Shown piece after piece: positions 49,801 to 57,052 of a stretch of DNA of 64,000 bases (the first letter of the stretch is position 1; each line of letters starts with the position of its first letter). Under the pieces are notes generated by a model, which did not search any database, was not told the DNA's origin, and was given only the letters and a program-made list of their open reading frames with translations. Both the position numbers and the translations under genes were made by a program. Source of the DNA: Nocardioides renjunii (lineage in GTDB: Bacteria; Actinomycetota; Actinomycetes; Propionibacteriales; Nocardioidaceae); contig NZ_CP141058.1 in NCBI RefSeq assembly GCF_034661175.1, positions 1,488,001 through 1,552,000 of the forward strand, in the 5' to 3' direction.

Positions 49801-50289
49801 TCAGTCGACCGCGGGCCAGTGGTCCCGGGGGTCGACGTCCGGGTGCTCGGTGACCGTGTCGAGCAGGTCGGTCGCGGAGTGCCTGTTGCCCCGGGTGGCC
49901 GCCGCGAGGAGCGCCTCGTCGCCCTGGTCGTCGGTCAGCCCCGACGGCACGACCAGGACCCGCAGCGTCCGCTCCGGCGTCACCAGGTCGACCACCTGGG
50001 TGTCGGCGCCCGCGACGGCCCCCACCTCCACGGACCGGTCCGCGACTGTGACGGTGTCGGGCCGGTCGTCCCAGTCGGTCGCCGAGACCAGTACGCGCGT
50101 GATCGTGCCGAGCTCGGCCGGGAACTGCTCGACGAGGTCGACCAGCTCGACGGCCAGGGCCCGGCTTCGCGGCCACCAGCCGCCGTCGAAGGTGTTGTGG
50201 CCGGGGTCCCGGGCCATCCGCAGCCGGAGCGCCCCGCGTACGGGTCCCCGGTCCTCGGACGACGCTGCGGGACGGTTCGCCGTCGACAT
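49801..50289 (-). CDS. DUF5994 family protein
   Basis: 162 residues. GHNTFDGGWWPRSRALAVEL near 30-49 and VSATDWDDRPDTV are the conserved blocks of this actinobacterial family. No catalytic motif or membrane segment; function unknown. ATG at 50289 with AGAGGTGG as ribosome-binding site. Two perfect inverted repeats lie between it and the divergent dgt gene. Confidence 0.82.
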   Translation of the reverse strand: MSTANRPAASSEDRGPVRGALRLRMARDPGHNTFDGGWWPRSRALAVELVDLVEQFPAELGTITRVLVSATDWDDRPDTVTVADRSVEVGAVAGADTQVVDLVTPERTLRVLVVPSGLTDDQGDEALLAAATRGNRHSATDLLDTVTEHPDVDPRDHWPAVD

Positions 50290-50311
50290 GACGTCCACCT
50301 CTCGACCGGCT

Positions 50312-50329
50312 GCCTCCCGGACGGGAGGC
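50312..50329 (-). promoter_or_regulatory. Inverted repeat GCCTCCCG-GA-CGGGAGGC
   Basis: Exact 8-base arms in the 5' region of the DUF5994 gene, 23 bases before its start. Could be an operator or a leader hairpin that affects the nearby ribosome-binding site. Confidence 0.5.
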
Positions 50330-50337
50330 TCGTCGCC

Positions 50338-50355
50338 GGTTGTGTCTGCACAACC
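50338..50355 (-). promoter_or_regulatory. Inverted repeat GGTTGTG-TCTG-CACAACC
   Basis: Exact 7-base arms. On the minus strand GGATAGGTTGTG begins here, so the repeat overlaps a possible -10 for the DUF5994 gene. It lies about 50 bases upstream of dgt on the other strand. Confidence 0.5.
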
Positions 50356-50406
50356 TATCCGGGGCGGCGCCACGACGGCGGCCGGCATCGTTAGGCTGGG
50401 CGGCCG

Positions 50407-51723
50407 ATGAGCATCGAGGACCTGTACGACGACTCGGCGCGCGAGCGCGTCGTCGCCGAGCCCCCCAAGCGGGTCGACGCGCCGGTGCGGCTGGCGTTCG
50501 AGCGCGACCGGGCGCGCGTGGTCCATGCCGCGGCCTCACGACGACTGGCGGCCAAGACCCAGGTGGTGGGTCCGCAGACCGACGACTTCGTGCGCAACCG
50601 CCTGACCCACAGCCTCGAGGTGGCCCAGGTCGCCCGCGACCTGGCCCGCGCCCTGGGCACCCACCCCGACATCGCCGAGACGGCGGCGCTCGCCCACGAC
50701 ATGGGGCACCCGCCCTTCGGCCACAACGGCGAGCGCGTCCTCGCCGAGCTCAGCGCCGACTGCGGTGGCTTCGAGGGCAACGCGCAGACGCTGCGCCTGC
50801 TGACCCGCCTGGAGTCGAAGACGTTCGACGAGGAGGGCCGGTCGGTCGGGCTCAACCTCACCCGCGCGACCCTCGACGCCTGCACCAAGTACCCCTGGCC
50901 GCGGTCGGAGGCGACCGGCCCGCACGGCGTGCACGCCGACGGGACCCCGCGGGTGGTGGTGAAGTTCGGCGTCTACGACGACGACCGCCCGGTCTTCGAC
51001 TGGCTGCGCACCGGGGTCGCGGGCCGGCGCCGCTGCCTCGAGGCGCAGGTGATGGACCTCGCCGACGACGTCGCCTACTCCGTGCACGACGTCGAGGACG
51101 GCATCGTGGCCGGTCGCCTCGACCTCACCCGCCTCGACCGTGACGCGCTCTGGGAGACGGTGCGGTCGTGGTACCTGCCGGGCACCGACGACGACGCGCT
51201 CGACACGGCCCTCGACGGGCTGCGCGCCGTCGGCAGCTGGCCCGAGGCGCCCTACGACGGCAGCAGGCGCAGCCTCGCGGCGATCAAGAACCTCACCAGC
51301 GACCTCATCGGCCGCTTCTGCGGGAGCGCCCAGCAGGCCACCTTCGACGCTGCCGGCGGCGAGCCGCTCGCGCGGCACCGCGCCGACCTGGTGGTCCCTG
51401 ATGCCACCGAGGTCGAGATCGGGGTGCTGAAGGGCATCGCGGCCCACTACGTCATGCAGGCCGACGACCGCGTCGCGCTCATGGAGCGCCAGCGCCAGCT
51501 CGTGGCCGAGCTCGTCGAGGGGTTGTGGCAGCGGGGCGTCGACGGCCTCGACCCGGTCTTCGTCGAGGACTGGGAGGAGGCCGGTGACGACGCCGCCCGG
51601 CGCCGGGTCGTGGTCGACCAGGTCGCCTCGCTCACCGACGCCAGCGCGGTCACCCGCCACGCCGCACTACGCAACGGATCCCGGCCCACCCCGGTCGACC
51701 GGGGTGGACCGGGATCGCGCTGA
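50407..51723 (+). CDS. dgt: dNTP triphosphohydrolase (deoxyguanosinetriphosphatase-like)
   Basis: 438 residues. HD-domain metal ligands His68 (RLTHSLEVAQ), His97-Asp98 (LAHDMGHPPFGHNGE) and a later aspartate (DLADDVAYSVHDVEDG). It removes triphosphate from dNTPs, balancing pools. Usual actinobacterial neighbour of dnaG. ATG at 50407; TAGGCT lies nine bases upstream. Confidence 0.95.
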   Translation: MSIEDLYDDSARERVVAEPPKRVDAPVRLAFERDRARVVHAAASRRLAAKTQVVGPQTDDFVRNRLTHSLEVAQVARDLARALGTHPDIAETAALAHDMGHPPFGHNGERVLAELSADCGGFEGNAQTLRLLTRLESKTFDEEGRSVGLNLTRATLDACTKYPWPRSEATGPHGVHADGTPRVVVKFGVYDDDRPVFDWLRTGVAGRRRCLEAQVMDLADDVAYSVHDVEDGIVAGRLDLTRLDRDALWETVRSWYLPGTDDDALDTALDGLRAVGSWPEAPYDGSRRSLAAIKNLTSDLIGRFCGSAQQATFDAAGGEPLARHRADLVVPDATEVEIGVLKGIAAHYVMQADDRVALMERQRQLVAELVEGLWQRGVDGLDPVFVEDWEEAGDDAARRRVVVDQVASLTDASAVTRHAALRNGSRPTPVDRGGPGSR

Positions 51724-51741
51724 CGCCTCAGGCGGCGGTGA

Positions 51742-52071
51742 TCAGGGCAGGTCGCCTTGGGGGTAGGGGTCGTCCTGCAGTGCGGTGCTCTCGGGGTTGA
51801 GCTGGTCCTCGAGGTCGGAGCGGTGCTCGCCCTTGCCCGAGGGGGCGACCTTGTCGGCGGCGGTGCCGGCCGCGGAGGCGACCTTGTCCTTGACCACCGG
51901 CGCCTTCTCCTTGGCCAGGTCGGCCGCCTGCTGGGCCTTCTCCTGCACCCGCGGGTCTTCCTTCACGCGCGTGACGGTCTGCTTGATCTGCTCGTAGCGC
52001 TCGCGACCGGCACGGGTGCCGAGCACGTAGCCGATGCCTCCGGCGATCAGCAGGGTGAGCTTCCTCATCAT
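51742..52071 (-). CDS. YtxH-like membrane-associated protein
   Basis: 109 residues. N-terminal glycine-rich helix LTLLIAGGIGYVLGTRAGRERYEQIK (about 4-30), then a lysine/alanine coiled-coil region, then a polar tail. This is the YtxH pattern, common on stress-related proteins. Last of three small same-strand genes that probably form one operon with the DUF3618 and holin-like genes. Confidence 0.75.
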   Translation of the reverse strand: MMRKLTLLIAGGIGYVLGTRAGRERYEQIKQTVTRVKEDPRVQEKAQQAADLAKEKAPVVKDKVASAAGTAADKVAPSGKGEHRSDLEDQLNPESTALQDDPYPQGDLP

Positions 52072-52091
52072 GGTGTTCCTCTCGTTCGGGT

Positions 52092-52364
52092 TCAGTGGTC
52101 GCGGCGGATGCGCCAGACGACCAGCACGACGATCATCGCCACCAGCGAGCCGGCTGCTGCCAGCACCTCCGGTCGTGGCTTGCCGTCGACGGTGGTGGCC
52201 GAGTCCTTCAGCGAGGCGACCTTCTCCTGGGCCTGCGACTTCACGTCGAGCTTGGCTGCGAGGTCGTCGACGGTCCCGGCCAGCTGCTCGCGCTGGAGCG
52301 CGATCTCGGCCTCGAGCTCCTCGGGGGTCTTCTGCCCGCTGCTCTGGTCGTCCTGGTCACTCAT
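52092..52364 (-). CDS. DUF3618 protein
   Basis: 90 residues. TPEELEAEIALQREQLAGTV then DDLAAKLDVK (about 13-42) is the DUF3618 motif; one C-terminal helix (LAAAGSLVAMIVVLVVW) anchors it. ATG at 52364 with AAGGGTG upstream; a GTG at 52373 is a weaker alternative. Overlaps the holin-like gene by eight bases. Function unknown. Confidence 0.82.
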   Translation of the reverse strand: MSDQDDQSSGQKTPEELEAEIALQREQLAGTVDDLAAKLDVKSQAQEKVASLKDSATTVDGKPRPEVLAAAGSLVAMIVVLVVWRIRRDH

Positions 52365-52764
52365 GGTGGTCACCCTTCACGGTCGCGATGTCCTCCTTGA
52401 TGCCCGCGATGGCGCGCTCCGGCGCCGCGGGTGCCGCCTCGGCGACCTTGTTCTTGCCCAGCAGCCCGACCACCGCCGCGCCCGCGAGCAGGACCAGGGC
52501 GACGATCAGCGCCGCGAGCCAGGCGTCGACGACGTTGGCCAGGCCGAGGATCGCGGTCGTCACCAGGGCCGCGAGCGCGAAGAACGCGAGCAGGCCGGCG
52601 ACGCTGAACATCCCGATCCCGACGCCGGCCCGTTTGCCCTTCTGGGCCACCTCGGCCTGCGCGAGCCGGATCTCCGAGCGGATCAGCTCGGGGATCTGCT
52701 GGGAGAGCTGGTGGACGAGTGCCCCGAGAGTCTGACTCTCTGGCGCTCCGTGCTGAGCAGTCAT
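52357..52764 (-). CDS. Holin-like membrane protein (PF07332 type)
   Basis: 135 residues. N-terminal amphipathic part with LGALVHQLSQQIPELIRSEI, RLAQAEV, then two strong transmembrane helices (about 53-77 and 82-103). This is the actinobacterial putative holin superfamily III, which also occurs widely outside phages. GGGAGGG seven bases before the ATG. First gene of the DUF3618/YtxH trio. Not evidence of a prophage by itself. Confidence 0.8.
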   Translation of the reverse strand: MTAQHGAPESQTLGALVHQLSQQIPELIRSEIRLAQAEVAQKGKRAGVGIGMFSVAGLLAFFALAALVTTAILGLANVVDAWLAALIVALVLLAGAAVVGLLGKNKVAEAAPAAPERAIAGIKEDIATVKGDHHE

Positions 52765-52838
52765 GATTCGACCCTCCCAGACCCCGGGCCGGTGCACCAC
52801 CCGGGCTCGCCCCAAGGGGTGGCTGGCGGCGCCACCGC

Positions 52839-52860
52839 ACCGGATCCGCACCGGATCCGC
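52839..52860. repeat. 11-base tandem duplication ACCGGATCCGC x2
   Basis: Two exact adjacent copies, each containing the palindrome CGGATCCG, between the divergent holin-like and dnaG genes. Could be a paired binding site; no regulator known. Confidence 0.6.
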
Positions 52861-52937
52861 GACGGACGCGGACGGGACCGCCGGGGGATGTGGAGACCGC
52901 GGCAGCACGGTGGGTGCGCGCCCGTAGACTCCCCGGC

Positions 52938-54839
52938 GTGGCAGGCCGGATCCGTGACGACGACATCGCCGAGGTGCGGGAGAAGGCCCGGATCGACGAC
53001 GTGGTCTCCGGCTACGTCACGCTCAAGCGGGCCGGCGGCGGGTCGCTCAAGGGCCTCTGCCCGTTCCACGACGAGAAGACCCCGTCGTTCAACGTCAACC
53101 CGGCCCGCCAGTTCTTCCACTGCTTCGGGTGCGGCGAGGGCGGCGACGTCATCTCGTTCCTCATGAAGGTCGACGGGCTCACCTTCACCGAGTCCGTCGA
53201 GCGGCTGGCCGACAAGTTCGGCGTCCAGCTGCGCCGCGAGGAGGGCGACGACGAGCCCGTACGCCCCCGCGGCCCGGCCCGGGGACGCCTCATCGAGGCC
53301 CACAAGGTCGCTCAGGAGTTCTACGCCGAGCAGCTCGCCTCCGGCGACGCCGTGGTGGCCCGCCAGTTCCTCCACCAGCGCGGCTTCGACCAGGCGGCCG
53401 CCGAGATGTTCGGCGTCGGCTTCGCCCCGCGCGACGGGGAGGCGCTGACCCGCCACCTGCGCGGACGCCGCTTCACCGACGACGAGTCGGTCGCCGCCGG
53501 GCTGGTCGCGCACGGTCGCTCCCACTACGACCGCTTCCGGGGCCGGCTCGTGTGGCCGATCCGCGAGGCCAACGGCGACACCATCGGGTTCGGGGCGCGG
53601 CGGATCTTCGACGACGACCGCATCGAGGCGAAGTACCTCAACACCTCCGAGACCGCGATCTACAAGAAGAGCCACGTCCTCTACGGCATCGACCTCGCGC
53701 GCACGGCGATGAAGGACAGCCAGCAGGCCGTCGTCGTCGAGGGCTACACCGACGTGATGGCCTGCCACCTCGCCGGCGTACGCACCGCGGTGGCGTCGTG
53801 CGGCACGGCGTTCGGCCAGGACCACGCGCGCGTGCTGCGGCGTTTCCTGGGCGACCACGGCGAGACGAGCGGCGAGGTCATCTTCACCTTCGACGGGGAC
53901 TCGGCCGGGCAGAAGGCGGCGATGAAGGTGCTGGAGAGCGACCAGGTCTTCGCCTCCCAGACCTACGTCGCCGTCGCGCCGGAGGGCATGGACCCGTGCG
54001 ACCTGCGGCTGCAGGACGGTGACGAGGCGGTGCGCGAGCTCGTGGCCAAGCGGCAGCCGCTCTATCGCTTCGCACTCGACAACATCCTCGCCCGCCACGA
54101 CCTCGACCGCGCCGACGGCAGGGTCGACGCGCTGCGCGACGCCGCCGGGCTGGTCGCCAGCATCCGCGACAAGACCAAGGTGGAGTCGTTCTCGCGGGAG
54201 CTGGCCCACATGGTCGGTGTCGACGTGGACGAGGTCCGCGGGGAGGTGCGCCGTGCCGCCAGCCGGCCCGCCCGCACCGAGGAGCGTCGCCCGGGCCGGC
54301 GCGCGGAGGCCGTCGAGGCCCCCGAGCCCGCCCGGCCCGCGCTGCCCAGCCTGTCCGACCCGCGCTTCCTCATCGAGCGTGAGCTGCTCAAGCTCGTCAT
54401 CCAGCACCCGGCCGGCGTGGGTCGCACGACCGCGCACGTGACGACCGGCGACTTCACCCACCCGACCTTCCAGGGCGTCTGGGAGGCGGTCACCGTCGCC
54501 GGCGGTCCGGCCTCCGGTGTCGACGACCAGGGGTGGGGCAACCGCGTGCGTGGGGCCGCCAGCGACCCCGCGGTGGTCGCGGCGATCACCGAGCTCGGCG
54601 TCGAGCCCGTCCGAGGCACGTCCGACCCCAACCCGACCTTCGCCGTCGCCTACGTCTACCGGCTCCAGGAGCTCACCACCTCCCGGCGCATCGCCGACGT
54701 GAAGGCCCGCCTCCAGCGCACCAACCCGGTGGACCAGGCGCTCGACTACAACCGCATGTTCGGCGAGCTCGTCATGCTCGAGCAGCACCGTCGCAAGCTC
54801 CGCGAGGGCGCCGTCGGTCAGTCCGGGGGCCAGCCGTGA
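52938..54839 (+). CDS. dnaG: DNA primase DnaG
   Basis: 633 residues. CHC2 zinc motif Cys41-His44...Cys62-Cys65 (LCPFHDEKTPSF, FFHCFGCGEGGD). Toprim core with VVVEGYTDVMACHLAG and TFDGDSAGQKAAM, then a DnaB-binding C-terminal helical domain. Makes RNA primers at forks. GTG at 52938 with TAGACT seven bases upstream; no Shine-Dalgarno sequence. Overlaps the next gene by four bases. Confidence 0.97.
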   Translation: MAGRIRDDDIAEVREKARIDDVVSGYVTLKRAGGGSLKGLCPFHDEKTPSFNVNPARQFFHCFGCGEGGDVISFLMKVDGLTFTESVERLADKFGVQLRREEGDDEPVRPRGPARGRLIEAHKVAQEFYAEQLASGDAVVARQFLHQRGFDQAAAEMFGVGFAPRDGEALTRHLRGRRFTDDESVAAGLVAHGRSHYDRFRGRLVWPIREANGDTIGFGARRIFDDDRIEAKYLNTSETAIYKKSHVLYGIDLARTAMKDSQQAVVVEGYTDVMACHLAGVRTAVASCGTAFGQDHARVLRRFLGDHGETSGEVIFTFDGDSAGQKAAMKVLESDQVFASQTYVAVAPEGMDPCDLRLQDGDEAVRELVAKRQPLYRFALDNILARHDLDRADGRVDALRDAAGLVASIRDKTKVESFSRELAHMVGVDVDEVRGEVRRAASRPARTEERRPGRRAEAVEAPEPARPALPSLSDPRFLIERELLKLVIQHPAGVGRTTAHVTTGDFTHPTFQGVWEAVTVAGGPASGVDDQGWGNRVRGAASDPAVVAAITELGVEPVRGTSDPNPTFAVAYVYRLQELTTSRRIADVKARLQRTNPVDQALDYNRMFGELVMLEQHRRKLREGAVGQSGGQP

Positions 54840-55354
54840 GCCCGGCCGCGCGGGGTCGCTGGGGACGTACGCCGACGCACCCGGTCGTCGTCGCGCCGGG
54901 GGAGCGCGTGCTCGCCGCCGCCACGAGCGTCGAGGGCACCGTCCTCGCCGGCACCCGTGACGCCTTCTACGTCGTGGTCGACGGCGAGAGCCGCCGCGTG
55001 CCGTGGGAGCAGGTCGAGGCGGCGCACTGGGACCGCGACACCGACCTCTTCACGCTCTCGGAGGTCGGCGCGTGGGGCGACCTGCGCCCGGTCCACACAG
55101 CGACGCTGGGGGAGCCGGGTCGGCTGCTCGAGCTGGTCCGCGAGCGCGTCACCGCCAGCGTCGTCCTCCAGCGCCACGTGACGGTCGACGGCCGTCGCGG
55201 CGTGCGGGTGATCGCGCGTCGCGCACCCGCGGGATCGGGGGGCGTGCAGTGGGTCTACGAGTACGACGAGGGCGTGGATCCCGACGACCCGGCCGTCCGG
55301 TCCGCGGCCCGCGAGGCCCTCGAGGTCATGCAGCGCGACGTCGGCCTGCCCTGA
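54836..55354 (+). CDS. Conserved hypothetical protein downstream of dnaG
   Basis: 172 residues. Mostly beta (HPVVVAPGERVLAAATSVEG, TVLAGTRDAFYVVVDGESRR), ending in a helix-rich charged part (VRSAAREALEVMQRDVGLP). Soluble, no cysteines, no known motif; reminiscent of small proteins that follow dnaG in related genomes. GTG within the dnaG stop, so translation is coupled. Confidence 0.75.
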   Translation: MSPAARGRWGRTPTHPVVVAPGERVLAAATSVEGTVLAGTRDAFYVVVDGESRRVPWEQVEAAHWDRDTDLFTLSEVGAWGDLRPVHTATLGEPGRLLELVRERVTASVVLQRHVTVDGRRGVRVIARRAPAGSGGVQWVYEYDEGVDPDDPAVRSAAREALEVMQRDVGLP

Positions 55355-55406
55355 TTTCCCCCGCGCTGTCGGGGCTTGCTAAGGTTTCGCCTCGCTGCAC
55401 AAGCGA

Positions 55407-55482
55407 TCCCCTGTAGCTCAACTGGCAGAGCATTCGGCTGTTAACCGGAGGGTTGTTGGTTCGAGTCCAACCGGGGGAGCCA
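55407..55482 (+). tRNA. tRNA-Asn (anticodon GTT), CCA encoded
   Basis: Acceptor TCCCCTG pairs with CGGGGGA (one T-G pair). D arm GCTC/GAGC, anticodon stem TTCGG/CCGGA around loop CTGTTAA with anticodon GTT at 55440-55442. TTCGAGT T-loop, discriminator G, and genomic CCA at 55480-55482. Confidence 0.97.
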
Positions 55483-55483
55483 C

Positions 55484-55527
55484 CGAAGGGCCCCTGATCC
55501 GCGGACACGCGGATCGGGGGCCCTTCG
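55484..55527 (+). terminator. Strong stem-loop terminator of tRNA-Asn
   Basis: Twenty-base arms 55484-55503 and 55508-55527 with a GACA loop; one T-G pair is the only deviation (CGAAGGGCCCC... against GGGGGCCCTTCG). It begins two bases after the tRNA CCA. Confidence 0.85.
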
Positions 55528-55829
55528 CCAGGTGCGCCGGCGTCGGGAGTCCGCGCAGGCCCGGCACGAGCCGTCACGCTCGATCGGTCGGGGCGTTGCA
55601 GCCACTGAGCACCTCGTCCATCAGCCTCTCCGCCGTGCTCCCGCTCCGCGGAGAGGACCCCACAGACGATGGGTCCGGGTCCGGGTGCCAACCAGACGCA
55701 GCGGCACGGTCCCCTACCCCCGGACCGCGCCGCTGCGTCAGCTTCTGCGTTCACCCGCGGGGGAGTCGTGTTGCCCCGAGTGGGTACTGGTCGCAGTCGG
55801 GGGACGACACGGACGAAGGACGCGGACAC
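55528..55829. other. Gap between tRNA-Asn and the histidine kinase gene
   Basis: About 300 bases with no convincing gene. It holds the stem-loop at 55695-55739 and a GGGTCCGGGTCC direct repeat near 55671-55682. GAAGGA near 55814-55820 is the ribosome-binding site of the kinase. An upstream in-frame ATG (55596) would add residues with no domain. Confidence 0.6.
55695..55739. repeat. Long stem-loop GACGCAGCGGC / GCCGCTGCGTC
   Basis: Exact 11-base arms 55695-55705 and 55729-55739; inner GGTCC/GGACC adds five more pairs around a C-rich loop. About 90 bases upstream of the kinase start. Could be a second terminator or a regulatory hairpin. Confidence 0.6.
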
Positions 55830-56948
55830 GTGGTGGTGACCCCGACACTGAAGCTCGAGGCGGTGGTCCCGCCGACCGACGACGACGGCTCCGAGCTGTG
55901 GGCGACGTTCTACACGTTCCGCATCGAGGCCGACGGCAGCGCGTCGTTCCCCTTCGTCTCCCACACGTGCGCCGAGCTGTTCGGCTTCTCCGCGCAGGAG
56001 GCGATGCGCGACGTGAGCCTCATGCACGACGCCGTCCACCCGGACGACCGTCGGCGCTTCGACGAGGAGGGTCGACGCTCGTTGCGCGACCTCCAGCTGT
56101 TGAGGTGGCGGGGGAGGATCGTCCGCCGCGACGGCAGCACGTGTCCGGTGCGCATCACGTCGCGACCGGCGCGGCTGCCGGACGGGGCGACGGAGTGGCA
56201 CGGCGTCGTCGTCGAGGACCCGGCCTCCCGCGGCGACGCGCACCACGGGCCCGACGGTGCCGTCGCCGTCCGGCAGGCCGACGCGCTGGCCATGCTGGGC
56301 CATGACGTCGCCGCACCCCTCACCGCGATCCTCGCCTGCGCCGAGCTGGCGCTCGAGGAGGTGAACCGCGAGCGACGCCAACCGCCCCGGGACATCAACG
56401 CCGCGGCCGTTCGTCGGTGCCTGGAGGTCGTCGTGCGCCAGTCCCACCGCCTCGAGGCCATCCGCGGGGACCTGCTCATCCTCGCTGCCGCCGACGCCGA
56501 CACCGTCGATGCGAGGGGGACGAGCGTCGACGTGCTGGCCCAGCTCGACGCTGCCGCCGACCTGGCGTCGGCCGACGTGACGGTGAGCGTCGACTGCCCG
56601 GCCGGCCTGTGCTGCACGGTCCAACCGAGCCACCTCTCCCAGATGCTCTCCAACCTGGTGTCCAACGCGGTGCGGCACGCCCGCCGCGAGGTCGTCCTGA
56701 GCGCATCACGCGTGGGCGATCGCGTCCTGGTCACCGTGACCGACGACGGACCGGGGGTCCCGGCCGAGGTGGTGCCCAGTCTCTTCACCCGGTTCAGCCA
56801 CACCGGGGCGGCGGTGAGACCCGCCGGCGCCGGCACCGGCCTGGGCCTCTACATCGTGCGTGTCCTCGCGCGCGCCAACCACGGGACCGTCGTGCACACG
56901 CCCACCGACTCGGGCGCCCGTTTCACCCTCGCGCTGCCCGCCGCCTAG
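55830..56948 (+). CDS. Soluble PAS-domain sensor histidine kinase
   Basis: 372 residues, no transmembrane helix. PAS domain about 25-128 (FPFVSHTCAELFGFSAQEAM, PDDRRRFDEEGRRSL). HisKA-type dimer helix with His158 in MLGHDVAAPLTAILACAELA. ATPase with N box LSNLVSNAVRHA, G1 DDGPGVP and G2 GTGLGLYIV. No response regulator is adjacent, so it may act on a distant one or as a hybrid partner. The first of three consecutive GTGs was chosen, with GAAGGA nine bases upstream. Confidence 0.87.
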   Translation: MVVTPTLKLEAVVPPTDDDGSELWATFYTFRIEADGSASFPFVSHTCAELFGFSAQEAMRDVSLMHDAVHPDDRRRFDEEGRRSLRDLQLLRWRGRIVRRDGSTCPVRITSRPARLPDGATEWHGVVVEDPASRGDAHHGPDGAVAVRQADALAMLGHDVAAPLTAILACAELALEEVNRERRQPPRDINAAAVRRCLEVVVRQSHRLEAIRGDLLILAAADADTVDARGTSVDVLAQLDAAADLASADVTVSVDCPAGLCCTVQPSHLSQMLSNLVSNAVRHARREVVLSASRVGDRVLVTVTDDGPGVPAEVVPSLFTRFSHTGAAVRPAGAGTGLGLYIVRVLARANHGTVVHTPTDSGARFTLALPAA

Positions 56949-57052
56949 GACCGGGCCCCTCCACCGGCGTACTGCAGGGGGAGTACGCCCGCCCGCCGAG
57001 TGACTCCCTGCGGCGGACGCGGCACCCGGGCCCCCGACGCGACGGTAGGGGC

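Noticed and set aside
52357-52764. Prophage remnant based on the holin-like gene
   Set aside because: No integrase, capsid, lysin or att repeats nearby; this protein family is common in actinobacterial core genomes.
55407-55482. tRNA-Asn as integration site of a genomic island
   Set aside because: No integrase gene and no repeated tRNA 3' end within the window.
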